This document shows positions 50,760-63,709 of a stretch of DNA of 64,000 nt, piece by piece. Below the pieces are notes generated by a model. It ran no database searches. It saw only the letters and a program-made list of their open reading frames with translations, and was not told the DNA's origin. Source of the stretch: Isoetes taiwanensis (lineage: Eukaryota > Streptophyta > Lycopodiopsida > Isoetales > Isoetaceae); assembly GCA_021234155.1 (NCBI GenBank), contig JAJEKV010000064.1, forward strand, positions 6,698,001 through 6,762,000, read 5' to 3'. How positions within the stretch are numbered: the first letter of the stretch is position 1; the number at the start of each line of letters is the position of its first letter. Both the position numbers and the translations under genes were made by a program.

Positions 50760-52840
50760 AGTGAATTTGCATCATCGGTCGCGATTAGAGGAATTGTCGG
50801 TGAAGGTTTGCTTATACTATGGGATCCTATACCTTTGCTACAATGGACAAGCTATTGGTGATGACTTTGTGGGAGTCATCTGACTTGACATTCGGTGTTG
50901 AGTTGAAGGACAAATATTGCTATGCTTGCAACAACATCAATAGTGGTTTAGAGTTTATGTCTTGTTGCTCTGGCCCGGTCATTTGTGTTGAGATAGTAGG
51001 AAAAGGGTTGCTTCAAAGGAATGAGCACATTGGAGAAAATAATGTTGTTGCAAATGAAAATGACATTCCATTCATACCCCCTTTGGATGTATTGATGCGG
51101 AAAAAGGGACCGTCTGACTTCCTTAAGTGGAAAAGGAGGAAGAAAAAAAGTTCGATTGTGAAGATGCTAATAGCTTTGTAATAATGAAACCATGCAAGCT
51201 ATCGAGGAGGAAAAGATTGTGGTTGCCTCAACATACGCTTTGGTAGATTCTGATTACTAGAACTTGTGGAAGCCATATCAATCTATAAGGAGAAGACTTA
51301 TGGCAGCTAGCTCTTGATATTTACAACATTATAGAAAATGCATTTGGGCCATCACACGGTGCTAGGAGCAGGGGATTTCCTATTGGTGGAAAATGGATAT
51401 CTGGCCGGTGCAATGACAACCATACTAGGTATATCAAAGAGGTGCTCAAATAGGTTTGCATAGTATTGTCGGAGAAAGCGTTAGGACAACCCTAGGGTGC
51501 TTGCATTTCGAGCCTATTAGAAATTTGTTAACTATCATCTTTGAGAGTATACCTCACAAAAAGCACGGTTGATGAAGATGGGTGCGCGGGGAAAGTGAAA
51601 ATACGAATATTGCTGTATATTTCATCGAGAAAGTCATTTTACAAATGATCAACAATCTTTGAGGAGGAAATGAAAGTAGACAAGATCTCTGATCAATCTT
51701 GAGCAAGCTCTGGACCAAACATCTTTTAGATGTGAAGAGGATGCAACATAACAATTTCTCAAAGTGCAATATATGCATTGAGTTGCTAGATAAGCTCGAG
51801 AAGTCAAAGCGTGAGGTGAAAAGGTCGGATAATGCGTAAAGACATGAGAATTCCTACGATGGGCGGATGTCATGTCGGTCAACATATTGGATATGGAGAT
51901 GCTTGTCTACAATGGAACCCGGAGAATTTTATATGCATTATTCACAACAAGATAGATGTGAGAAGACACCTTGCCTCAATTTAGAGCTATACCAAAGTAC
52001 ATTTGCAAGGTCCTTTCCATTGCGGATATCATTAGCTAGATTCATGACTCATGGCGGGGGAGTAGTGCATCATGGCCATTTCAAATTAGAGTTATGGGAT
52101 GATGACCCAAACTTCCATGTTAGTAGCATTGCAAAAGCTTTGCGCAATTTGGAGCATGGTTTAATAGAGATGTGCATTTTTCTCGGCCGTTGCAACATCT
52201 CTCAAAGGTTACACAATACTACTCCCCATAAAACTAGAGGATTTGGCTATAGGAAGGATGAATGGGTCAGGGCCTGCAAATCATGTGAACCCAATATCGG
52301 GGCTGTCCAAAATAAGAATAGATATTTATTTGCATATTTGTCATATCTTACATGGGTTGGAGTGTTTGAAATAGTCTATATTGGTTACTTGATGCATGAC
52401 CACACTCATGAAGACATTGATGCATTGTTTGGGCATTACAAGATCAAATTGCAAAAAATGATGTCACCACCTATCAGAGACTTTTGGAGCTATCTAAGCG
52501 GTGTTTTCACCTCCTCCTATTGGTTCATTGATACAAAGAAGTCCCATTTGGAAAGAGTTCATAGAGGATTATGCTTATGAAGACCTTATTGGACATAGTG
52601 CTCCTTTGTAGTTTAGGTTTTGGGAAAAAAAATAGAAAGCCAATAATGCAATATAAGATGAAATTTTGGAGATCCTGTGTGGAAACTGGAAGATAAGGAT
52701 ATATTGATTTGGAAAGAGGATGTGAGAGATGAACCAATGGTGCCAATGGAAGAGCATCTGGCTATGAAACCATTACAAGAAGTGAAGAATTTGTGCCCGG
52801 ACTATGGAAGGGATAATGGAACGTATAAAATACTGGTAGA
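50760..52840 (+). pseudogene. DUF7869-like protein gene, copy 2, frame broken
   Basis: Counterpart of 2915-4987. The longest open piece is 51867-52580 (237 codons) and covers the D-P-N-F block through H-T-H-E-D-I-D (52401-52421). It stays open across the position where copy 1 breaks (~4360), because one C more is present in a C run. Other segments are worse than in copy 1: the K-I-D-Q-Q-K-T block reads as unrelated residues because cagcag and ctg words are altered, and the GISKER segment is shortened. The Q-L-D-N motif is missing here as well. The complementary pattern of breaks between copies argues for recent or artefactual damage. Confidence 0.6.
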
Positions 52841-52969
52841 AATCCTTAGCCGATAAACAGGAGAGCATGCAACAAAGCCCTTATATAAGTGCCTGAATCC
52901 AAAGTGTTTGAAAGGTATCAAACCCTCTTAAACCCCTCTGAAGCAGCAAAACTCCTAGAGCCATTTCTA

Positions 52970-53570
52970 CTTAGAAATATTGGCTAACCATATGCAAATG
53001 AAATATCCCTGGAATGACCTTAGAAGAATTCATATAATATTGATATGTGAAAGCTTAAAAACCCTAAAACTGTACTGTAAGTTTTCTGTTCTCCTTCTCA
53101 AATGTTGGCCAAGCATATCCAAATCAAATACCCCTAGAAAGATATCTGAACAAGCTTTTCAGCGATATAATTTCCATAAAACAAAATTCTAGTTCAATAG
53201 TTATTAAGAAAAATATGCAATCTTTGAATAAATAGAAAGCTAGAAAAGCTAAAACCATAAAGCCGGGGCTGGAAATCTGATGTTTTGCTCATAAATATTG
53301 GTCAAACATAGACAAATCAAACATCATTGGGAAGGGCTCTGGGAGAGCTTCCCAATGGCAAAGTTTCATAGAAAATAGAGTCAAAGAAAAATAGTTGTGA
53401 ATGAAAATGTAATACCAACAGAAAGTGGCGTGTTGTTTTGCTACAATATTTATTCAAACATATGCAACTCACATATCTTGAGGAAAGATGTCTCAAAAGA
53501 GCTTTCTAATGCAACAAATGTTACGTGAAGCGGAGTTTTTTGGACCTCAATTATGATAAAAAAAAAAAGA
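52970..53570 (+). repeat. Degenerate tandem array, copy 2
   Basis: Same four diverged units as at 5120-5725. The first ~430 bases are almost identical to copy 1; differences cluster near 53220, 53265 and after 53480. Confidence 0.6.
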
Positions 53571-53685
53571 TGCTATTGATGGCGGGGGTTACATCACGAG
53601 GTGCCCGCAACTATAGAAAGGTGCGAAGTTCTCGGTTGGATTGGATCTTCTTGTGTAGAAATCACATGGTGCATCATCACGATTT

Positions 53686-53877
53686 CACTACTACAAAAAT
53701 AGGTAGAAATGGCACAAATGTGACATTTATCCTCGCTTTCTTTCTAGGGCATAAGCGTCACTTTTGTGCCATTTGGGGGGCACAAGCGTCATAAATGGCA
53801 CAAAAGTGGCGTTTATGCTTTCTAAAAAAGCGGGGAGGATAAGCGTCACTTTTATTGCCATTTCTATTTTAACAGTG
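53686..53877. mobile_element. CACTA-type MITE, copy 2, right terminus degraded
   Basis: Counterpart of 5829-6024. The left terminus is intact (CACTACTACAAAAATAGG). The right terminus has lost several bases and reads tttctattttaacagtg instead of the expected perfect inverted repeat. Internal acgtcac words have become gcgtcac. Confidence 0.8.
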
Positions 53878-53879
53878 TT

Positions 53880-56550
53880 TTTTTCTCATGCCACAAAATC
53901 TTTGGAATGGTTGTTAGGGTTGTAAGAAACCATTACAACTTATATTCCACCTCAATGTTGGGCCCAGAAACTTTATGATCCTTTTCATTTTGACACATAA
54001 TTGGTGTGGTTGAAGATTGCATCAAGAGGTCCTTGGATCCAATGCGGCTTACTTTCGAAACTTACGATTACATGGAGTTCAACGAGGTTTCTAGAAAACA
54101 TTTCATGCCAAGCTTCAATTCTGGCGTTATCTTCTCCTTTTGATCGTGAACATAACAACAAGCGTGGTTTTTACTAGACACAAGTGATTTCGACCAAATT
54201 GCGGGGTGGTACATTGAAAGTGTGTGTTCACTTTTCATTGATTTTTATTACGTGTGGTGGCATCTGAATGGGATTAGTTAGTCGTGAAGCGGCTTGGCCC
54301 CAATAATTTAGTCAATCCAACCTTATTTCCAATTTATCTGGTCGAATCTTAGGCCGCCACACTTTGGGGTGGATCCTTTATTGGGAAAACTTTTAGGGCC
54401 TAGCGGAAAATATCCCAATACTCTTCGAAAGAGTCAAGTTTCTAAGTGGCAATCTGTATCATCCTTATGTGAAAAATACTTGAGAATATTTTCTGGAAAA
54501 TTCTTGCATGAACTCAACTCGAAATCTTTTACTCTCAATCGAGAAACCTTCTCTACTTCGACTTCTCCCAACACTTTCGTGGCTCCGGAGGGCCGGAATC
54601 ATTTGTGTAAGCCCTTGCGTCTGAATGAAAATGGAATCCAGGAGGAGGGGAATCTTATGAATGGAATCTAGGAGGAGAGGATAACCATGACGTAAAAGCA
54701 ACTAGGGTTGGGTCTTGCCATCTCTTCCAATAGCATTGCGTCATGTAGTGCAGTTTATACCTTGAATGCTACCCAGTTCAACAGCGATGGTAGTTCTTGG
54801 ATTTGCATTGCATTTCTACAGCCAATTATTGGATTTACATTGCATTTTAAAGCCATTCTTGAATTTTATTTGCATTAGAAGCATTTACCTCTCATTCTAA
54901 AGCTTTTTACTTCTTATTTGAAGTTTTAACAAACTTTTTTTGCCATGAGAACGCACCCCAAGTTGTTTCCACGTATATGGCGTCCAGGCGGTCAGATTTA
55001 AGATCGGAAGCAACGACTCGGATATCTACTAAAAACAGATGGCATGGAAACCGTGGATTATTTCGCTCCCTACCCCTTCTGAGGTCTCATGGATTCGTCT
55101 ACAGCCATATTCGTTTAAAGAATAGCGGAAAACTTAAACGAAACATAACTTGGAACCCTCATTTCCTCTTAATCTGAATCGTCGAAGGGATATTCGTTAT
55201 TTTCGAGATTCCCGATGGTAAAGAAGCAGATTTTGAATGTTTTCATTATTTAAGCTAAGTATTCGTGTTCGTTTTACAGCTGTTTATTCGTGTTAAGAGA
55301 AAATGAAAATCATATCAACTAAACCTCTATTTCAGAGAATCTTCCAAGTTCCAGGAACCATAGAATGGCCACAACAAGTGATACAGACTAAAATTGCCAA
55401 ATTCAGGAAAAGCTGGAAGGCCAGAATTTGTCAAGACGAATACCCGAGCAGTGCGTTTTGATCTGAAACTTAAAATAAACAAGGAAATGGACACCACCAG
55501 TTTGAAAAATTTGTGGTATTAGCAATGCAGTATTCGTCAAATTTTCTAAATTAGTACCTCTGCAATCGAGGTACACCCATGGGAACTAAACGTAAATTTG
55601 GCATGTTGGTCGGGCATAAATAAGAGCGGAGTTGGCAGATCAATGGCTGATGGAGTCGCCCAAATAATAAATGCAAATTAAACGATCAAGTTGTTAGCCA
55701 AAATGGGAGAGCTTTGAGGCATTACAACAGAAGAATACATGAACGTACTCCACACGAAAATATGCTTTTAGATGTTCTTCGTCTTTGGACGGGCACAAAG
55801 AAGCAGTAAGGTCAATGCAGTTTAAGATGCAAAGACAGCAATCGAGAATTATCCCAAGCTTTAACTCTGGAAGTTTAGCGTTGCTAGCTTTCAAGCCTCT
55901 CAAAACTGGCTGGAATAATCTTCATGGCAAAGAAAACTTAAGGAAGATCATTAACAAAAGGAAGTCAAGAAAATACGTGAAAAGATAAATTGCTTATGAA
56001 GTAGAATTCTTCTTCTGAGCTCTTCCGTGCAAGCTTTGGGTAGAATTGCCAGACGTCGAAGACCCACAAAACCCTTTTTAGGTGCCTCAATGTTTATGTA
56101 CTAACTTAAAAATCATGTTGACGTTGTCCTCTGTAATTATGCTGATTCTAAATTTTACAAATATTTACATAGCTACCATTTATTCCATGCTCCACAAACT
56201 GCAAACCTCTTTATATTATCGCATCAAAAACAGCTCAATTCCATCCTCAATTTCTCTTTAATTTGAATATGCCACTGGACCCAAATGAATAAACACTTTG
56301 CAACTTTGCTTGTGTATTCTCCAAAGCAATTATAGAAAGATTGAACTTCAAATCACTTCCGCAGGGAAAGACTCTTAGCAAGGCTTTCATAACCATATCT
56401 TGTAAAGATCAACATATTCAATGTCCCGCTCTTATTATATGAACTTTGTGGTATGTGAATACTCCTTCCCCTTTATCCCTAAGAACATTTGTATTTACAG
56501 GTTAATTCCGTAACATTTGAAGACGCCATCCAACAGTCAATAGTTAATCA
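53880..56550. other. Anonymous region downstream of RING1, copy 2
   Basis: Counterpart of 6030-8690. The block ~55010-56500 is almost base-for-base identical to copy 1. No gene was recognised. The end adjoining 56553 probably holds the RING1 3' untranslated region. Confidence 0.5.
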
Positions 56551-56552
56551 GC

Positions 56553-59500
56553 TCACACCTTTGGACGGTAAAATAATGCCTGTACAAAAAGGGCAGTGCA
56601 ATTTAATGATAATTTAGAAAGTGTATATTAATAGAATGATGGAAAAGCATACCAGGTTATCGTGCCTGTTCCAGTAAGCCGAATAAATATTTGATAATGT
56701 GGCAGTTGAATCTAGCACATCTATCACCTTATAACATTCAGGTTTCCCAGTGGCTGACTTTCCTTTGCTTTTTGTCGGAATTCCAAATTCCCTGGGGTCT
56801 AGTATTTTCTCAACTACGATCTCTAGCTCGCTATTTGTTGAACCAGAGAGTTGACTTGCAAGGAACTGCAAATAAAAGAAACAATTATTATTGCTGTTAG
56901 AGACAAACCAAGAGGACCTAAGCTGCAACTCAATACTAACCCTACAAAGATGTTGAATGGTAATATTAGATGAAGTGCACAGATTTGGCCGGTCCAGACT
57001 AGGTAACTTAGTTCCCTCATCCGGCATTGGCTTTAAAGTAAAATGAATGTCATACTGCAAAAATGCACAAGCAAAAGCAGCTGGTAAGTTTCTTTACAGG
57101 ACAATGGGGAAGAGAGTAGCAGCAGAAGCAAATTATGCTCACCTCATCTTCATTCTCCCTGCGTGTGGCGGCCAAAGATTCAAGCAGCACTGTGGCACGC
57201 ATGCACCGTATATGCTTATTGTTTCCACCACTTAGGCTTCCATATCGTGTATGACTACGTGCACAAGCTCTGGCCCAGGTCACCATGCCTTCACCATTTC
57301 CAGCTGTAACAGGTGATGCATCATTACTCTCTCTGGAGACTGATTTCATTGACCTACCCGACTCGTCTGTTTCATCATTATGCATTTCTTCACGTTCACT
57401 GTTATCATCAGTACCACTTTGATCATCATTATAGGAAGTTTCTACTGTGGATGGCTTTTGACGTTTCCTTGCAGGCAAGCGACGAGTTTCTTGTGCACTG
57501 GATGGCTCATCTTCTCTATTCATATAGTACTCCTCATCATCCTCATAAATAAAATCATCCTTCCATTTGCCTTTACCCCGACCCTTCCCTCTTGTCCGTC
57601 CCTGTACACTACGGAACTTTCCATGTGCTTTCCTCACAATAGCAGCCGCAGTAGCTTTGGCAGTTGTTCGCCGCCTAACTAGTGCCTCTGATTGTCTTCG
57701 AAAGGTTTCTGCAATGTTTGCTTGTATCTGTAGGCAATCTCAATCACATTCAGCACAACTTTAAAGTTTTAAGATTTTGCTAAATACTCAAAGCTGTTAC
57801 CTGCTTGTTTCTGCGGGTATCTTCTTCCAATAAAGCCATTTCCTAGACAAGTCAACAAATAGGGTAGCGATTATAATTTAACAGATCTAGCATGACACCA
57901 ACTTTGTCATGGAAAGACCTCAGCAATGTGAAAATGGCAGCAACAAAATGTACCTCCTCTTCATATTTATCAACATCTGGATAAATTGATGCAATCAGGG
58001 AATCAAAGTTTGGATCATCTCGCAAAGATCGCCTGCTTGCACAGTGCGTGCGACATGCTGGACACTCATTGTTCCTACCAAAAACGCATAGTAAGGGAAA
58101 AGCAACCTTGCAAAGTTTCATATTGCAGATTTCAGAATTATTATTTATGCAAGCTTACCCCAGCCTCATAGCTTTATCAATGCACTCTCTACAAAACCGG
58201 TGTAGGCATTCCATAACTGTTCTGGTCTTGCGAATAATACCTATCATTTCATTATACACAACAATCACTAATTTTCAGTTCCATAGTTTTAGGGTAACCC
58301 AATAGCTATCTTACCAAGACAGATGGGACACTGCATTTCCTTTCGAATTTCATTTAAAGAAACTGTTACATACCTGCAAACAAGGAGGTCACAACTTAGG
58401 CCATTTCAGCACTGAATAAATCAAATATACGCACTCACTAAACGGTAATGTCAGCTTCAGCCCAAACATATTACAATGCTACAGTTCATGCCCAAACTCT
58501 TACTATACTTAACTACTATTGTACCCATGGTTGTTTCCCAAGCATAATAGGATGTGATGATGGCTGGTATAATGCAGAAGTAAATCACTCCATCTAATAT
58601 CAGCTTCTACCCAGTCCTGCCTCAACAATTTATACGCCACAGTTATACCACTTATTCAGGCCAATTAGTCTTTAACTGTTTCCCAAGCATAATATTCCTG
58701 GGTCTAAGGCATATGAGTGCATGCACAAGGACCACACTTTTAGTAGATACAATATGCATGCTTTCAACATAAGATTAGTGAAGGCACAGGCATGTAATTA
58801 GTAATAGAATATACTTAAAACAACTATACTACGAGGCAATGTTAGTACTCTACTTTGAGACCATTACAACAAGTACTAAGATGTAAGAAGATGGCCACTG
58901 TATATTGACAATACTATTTGCAATTATATGGGAACACCCAAGGCTGTATGTAATAGTACTCTTACATGGGCACAGTAAATATTTGCGATCAAAATTTTCG
59001 AGTAGGCCAGTTAGCTCATGATAATATTCACAGACCTTAGAATAGGGAACTCCAAGCATAACATCACGGGCATACACAACAGCTTAAAAGAATCATGGCA
59101 ATTATATTAACGATCTTATTTGCAATAATGGTTTCAGTAATACTGAATCTACGTGGATACCGAAAATATTTATGTCCAAACCTTTCGTCAAATAGGATTG
59201 GGACAGGAAAGCTGGAAATATATTTGTCATCCATTTCTTTGCGTGTGGAATTGAATATGGACCAGAACATAATATTGTGAGAAAATATCTCTTCCATGCT
59301 AACTGTTGATTGTATAACCATGGAAGGTTTATATCGCTATAAACCAGGAGTTACTAAGCAGGTAGTTAGGTTTTCTTATGTATGATTTGTCACTGTCATG
59401 AGCCTACTCAGTAGATGCAACATATATATGTTCAGGTTCTGCACATGTAGACTAATGCAGTTTTGACGTGACCCTAGTCAGTCAAAGCTTTAGCAGCTTA

Positions 59501-60352
59501 GGATCAAATTTTTATGATATAGTGTATTAAAGAAGAGAATCTCTTAACAAGGGGAAATAGGGTACTGGCCATAAACTTAAAAGCTTAAGCTTTGATAAGC
59601 ATTTTAGGGCTCTTCAAAAGTACAGTTAATACAAACTACGTCATCATTTGATGCTGTGGTATAAGAGAGGAAGGGCACTTACTCGTTAGAATTCTCCTCT
59701 GTAGACTCTGTAAAACACAAAATTTCGAATATCAAGTGAATATCATCAAAACGTTATCTTTAATCCAACGAAGAAAAACAACATCCTCAAACTGATCGTG
59801 CCTCTTTAACACCAAGAAAGAACAGAATTACCAGCGCGACCCATAAAGTACCTAACCCCCCATTCAGATCCCTATATATGGTAACAGATTGTGGGTAGAG
59901 CATCGACTGAAAACCTCGTCATTGACTGGTTCGTACGTCTCTCGAGTCAGAAACCGGAACACTATTGAGCAGGACAAATTTACGGCCAACACGAATGCGA
60001 ACAAAACTACATAATGGTCTACTCTTTGAGCTAAAAGGAACACTCAAATCGTCGAATAATGGAGCAATAGCTCAGATTCTAGTGATTGAAATGCTTTCAC
60101 AAGACTCAAGCGTCACATTTGGACCCATAAACGCACAATATGATCGAATTACAAGGATACCACGACCAATCACGATACAAATCACGAAGCTTTTCTCCAA
60201 TTCCACTTCTCAACGTCGCTGCGACAATCAACCCTCACGTCTGAACCAACCCACAAAACAAAGAGGAGAAAACGCATACCTTCTTCACTATCAGAAAGCG
60301 AGGCCTCCAAAGACGAGCGCTCCTGAGCTGCTGGCATTGCACCAACATACAT
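56553..60352 (-). CDS. RING1: RING1-like E3 ubiquitin ligase, Polycomb repressive complex 1 (ten exons, intact)
   Basis: Nuclear E3 ligase of plant PRC1; the family ubiquitinates histone H2A with a BMI1-type partner. Exons (transcript order): 60280-60352, 59683-59707, 58315-58373, 58159-58240, 57954-58074, 57801-57842, 57143-57727, 56941-57054, 56653-56865, 56553-56579. Every intron is GT-AG and phases agree, giving 1341 bp and 446 residues, near Arabidopsis RING1B size. An acidic N-terminus leads to the signature [15 protein letters not shown]. The C3HC4 RING is complete: C48, C51, C64, H66, C69, C72, C84, C87; then [17 protein letters not shown]. Residues ~135-235 are Arg/Lys-rich then acidic. 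Residues ~330-446 form the RAWUL domain, from YDIHFTLKP through ELEIVV. The ATG at 60352 is preceded in frame by a stop 11 codons upstream; M6 is an alternative start. The left copy is broken. Confidence 0.93.
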
Positions 60353-61290
60353 GCCCCTTGTATTGACGGAGGTATGGTCCGCTCAGGAAGTGGCAGGGCA
60401 GCAAAGCAGAATAGGTGGAAGCAGGATCACTCCGGCAAAATTACGCGCCGGGAACTGAGGGCTCATCGATCTAAAGCAGCAATGCAGCAGTATGTGATCC
60501 CCCGAGCTGTCTGTGTGGCGGAGATGGAGAGGGCGAGTGGCACGATTCTGTCATCAAGGGCGCTCTTCGCCATCGCCACCCCTCTCCCTGTTTGCCTTTG
60601 TCTTCTATGCTGCTGGCTGAGTGTTTTTTTTAAGAGAGATAAACTACATTGTATTGCGTTTCTTTCTCCTTCTCTCTAGGCTGTGTGGTGGATCCATCCT
60701 GCCCTTCACACTTGACGGCCCCTTCCTTTGCCTTCTTCCTACTCATTCCATTTTTGCTCATAAAGCTTTTCGAACCTTTTTCAACACCAACTTCTTCATT
60801 GGTATCCCTTGTTTTCTTACTTATCTTCACCTTATGATATTTTTCACTCTCATTGAAAAAAAAAAAACCGCCTTGAAATTTCCCCCTTTAAATAGTAGGT
60901 TCTTTCATTCCAAAATTTTCTTTCGATCTCCACTAGATCTGCAGCTGTGATCATCATCCCAGGTTAAGTGGCACCCCCAGCAGAGCCTGCCAGAAAATAG
61001 CCGAAACGAGAGCAAATTTCGAGCCCCCTTTTTTCCGTTGTAGAATTTTCCTCAGCAGAAAAAAATCGCTTGAAATTTTTTGGCGGCCGCCAGTAGACCT
61101 GGGGCGCCACTGGTGGCTCTACCCCTCGCGACCCACCAAATCAGCTTACGGCCGCCAGAAACTTTCTTTGCGAAATTCTCTGCCGATAAAAAATTCTCCT
61201 TTCTGTAATATTCTACATTTTTTCCCTCATTTTTTCCCTCGAAAACACTTCAGGGCGGGGTTTCTCTAATCCGAGCAGTAATACGTCCTT
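60353..61290. other. RING1 5' flank (putative leader and promoter), right copy
   Basis: Counterpart of 12499-13420, directly upstream of the intact RING1 start codon. It is pyrimidine-rich on the plus strand from ~60570 to 60850. No other gene is visible, so promoter and 5' untranslated region are expected here, by position only. Confidence 0.4.
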
Positions 61291-61296
61291 TTTTGT

Positions 61297-61370
61297 AGGT
61301 GGTTGGTCTAGTGGTAACACATTAGTCCTAGAACAAGTACATATTTCAAGTTCGAGGCCTCCTAAAGTAG
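61297..61370 (+). repeat. tRNA-derived sequence with A and B boxes (SINE head or decayed tRNA)
   Basis: The word tggtctagtgg (61304-61314) fits the RNA polymerase III A box, and agttcgaggcc (61349-61359) fits the B box. Their starts are 45 bases apart, as in a normal tRNA gene. The acceptor and T stems do not pair well, so this is not a functional tRNA. A tRNA-derived SINE head or tRNA relic is the likely explanation; the tail of a possible SINE cannot be bounded. Confidence 0.5.
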
Positions 61371-61479
61371 CATCCAATGCAAGGTGGTTGGGGGCAGAAC
61401 CCAAAAAATCAATGGTGTGGTATGTGCATCATATATTCAATCGAATGTTGTCAATGTGGCGTAACGTAAAAATTGCTTC

Positions 61480-62870
61480 TGCTTCTTCTTGATTGGCAAA
61501 TTCCTACAATCCATAGAATAGCAAACTTCTTCATTGGTACGTGCATATCTTGTTTTTCTATTATAAAAGATTCATTCTGGTAAGGGGCTCGCAAAGAACA
61601 TAACAAATTGTCGTAGATAGGCTCGGCATTCATCACAACAACTGTATACAATGTTTTTGAAAAAGGAATGAACAAATGGGGAGTTGGCCGTAGGAACAAC
61701 GTTTAGTACCCCATGAAAAATAACAAACTATGCATATGCAAGAGTGAGAACAGTGGTAGCATCTTCTCATTGGAATAAAAACCCTGCGCTTTCATGTCGT
61801 CGTGGAAAATCTTAATGAGAAACTGTCTGCAATGACCTCGTGGATACCCTGAAGACTGAAGATAAAAAGGCGATGAAGCCGAATATAATAGGCACGGATC
61901 TATACGATGCGACAGAAGACCTAAAAAATGAGGCACATAGAAAGTGCCCGTTATGGAAAAATACAAAATAAAAGAGGAGTATACACCACAAACGAGTGAC
62001 CACCTAAAGGAAAGAAAATAAACCAAGCAAGTTATAAGCACTAGTGAGACATTAGTACCTACAAATAGGTGGAAAAAAAAGAAATAGCATCACTCAACGG
62101 GTGGCAATTATAGAGCATCACCCAGCAAAATAGCATCATTCCGCGAGTGGAAAAGGAAATAGCATCACACAAGGGGAGGAAAAATCATCTATCAATGGGA
62201 CGATGATGACATCCAACGGGTGGAAAATAATAATTAACAGGGTTATCAATGAAATAAATTAAATGTAAACATATCTACTAGTATATCAAAAAATGACAAA
62301 GGAAAAATATAAGGGAGGGAACTAAAGGGCAAAGAAGGGATACTGCCATGAGAAGACGCCAATAATGGGATAATGGGCTAACTAACATGAGAGCACATAT
62401 ATAGATGGCTTGTCCCTCCCCAGAATGACGATACGATGGCTTGGATCGATGCCATCATTCATGAAGTCGAAGTCTGAAATGACAAGTTGTTTTACTCTAT
62501 CTTCCGTGGCCATCATGGGGTTCTTCATTTCTTGGTCTATTAATTCGCGTAATGCATAAGACGTACTAGTTGTTGGAAATAATTGCTAATGTGAAACTCT
62601 TCTTACTATATGTGGTATCCTCTTTGTTGTTTCATTTGTAATTTTGAAAAATATCTCAATATATGCTTTTATGTTATTCCGCTTTGAGATAACTTGAAAC
62701 TCTAGGAGAATATTAAGTAGACATACATTTGTTTTGCTTGCTAGTGGATCTTTGTCACAATTAGTGGTCATAAAGAATTCATGCATAAAGCACATAATAA
62801 ATAGATCCTATAATGCGTAATTCTTCTCTGATGATATTTAATAGATTTCTGGTTCTATTTTTCCTCCCAC
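61480..62870. other. Anonymous AT-rich region, copy 2
   Basis: Counterpart of 13610-14970. No gene was recognised. The atagcatca words recur near 62085-62170. Confidence 0.45.
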
Positions 62871-62872
62871 TC

Positions 62873-62909
62873 CAGACAGACAGACGGACGGACGGACGGA
62901 CAGACAGAT
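62873..62909 (+). repeat. (GACA/GACG)n microsatellite
   Basis: About nine tetranucleotide units of gaca and gacg in a row. The matching place in the left copy (~14985-15010) holds a non-repetitive gcagacctgaccttggacagacg, so the two copies disagree strongly at this point. Confidence 0.85.
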
Positions 62910-63044
62910 TTTTGAAGTTGCCAGTGTTTTTTTATTTCTTATTTTGTTTTTTGGAACCACAAACCAAAAATCCCAAAAACAACCATAACTAAAAAATTCA
63001 ATTTTTTTTTGCCCTGTGCTCCCATTATCTGTGGGTGCTCAAGC

Positions 63045-63686
63045 TTAGTTAATCCAATGTTCTGTCAGTTGCAGCGAAGCTACTTTCTGGTAATCTCCCT
63101 TCTTCGTCCAAGAACTTCCTGTAGAAACCTTCCCACGAGCTTCCCTGCCTTGGCAATCGAGTTGGATTCTACAGTTCGTCGATGTTTGAAGCTGATCGAT
63201 GTTTGATGATGTGTTCGTTGCATCTATAACAATATTCATGCATAACCCCATGCCAAATAATGCATGATGCGCATCAAACCAACAGCTCGCATCATGCAAA
63301 ACCAATAGATAGGTGGAGGAAGATGAAGAATATATAAAACTTTGTTGTGACATTAAAGGCCTAATCCTAAAACCTAGCTCGGTGAACAATGTTCCTGGCC
63401 AGGTGGATTTGAAAACAAAAATCTAGCTGCCGACATGATAATCCAAAGGGCATGATCAATGGATTACTGTATAGCGATGATTCCAAGCTGTATATAAGAT
63501 GGAATTCAATTTGTATAAGGCATCAGGTTGGAGACATGAATCAAGCGAAGTTCCTCGATGGTTTTATGATTTGTTCACTATTCATATTCTATGATTTAGG
63601 TGTTAAATCTAAGTGTGTGACATTGGTTATATTTAAACACTATTGTCTATTAAATAACTAGTGTAAGTTGTAAGCTTTTTCTTTCA
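63045..63686 (+). mobile_element. Putative copia 5' LTR region, right copy
   Basis: Counterpart of 15160-15796. It ends in tttctttca next to a canonical primer binding site. A TATA-like word, tgtatataag (~63489-63498), lies about 200 bases before the LTR end and could drive the element. The LTR start is not resolved. Confidence 0.45.
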
Positions 63687-63687
63687 G

Positions 63688-63699
63688 TGGTATCAGAGC
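63688..63699 (+). promoter_or_regulatory. Retrotransposon primer binding site (initiator-Met tRNA)
   Basis: The word tggtatcagagc is the standard plant copia primer binding site, complementary to the 3' end of initiator methionine tRNA. It lies one base after the putative LTR end and 22 bases before the gag ATG. The left copy reads tggtatcgaacc (15801-15812), with the CAG word changed. Confidence 0.85.
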
Positions 63700-63709
63700 A
63701 AGACATACA

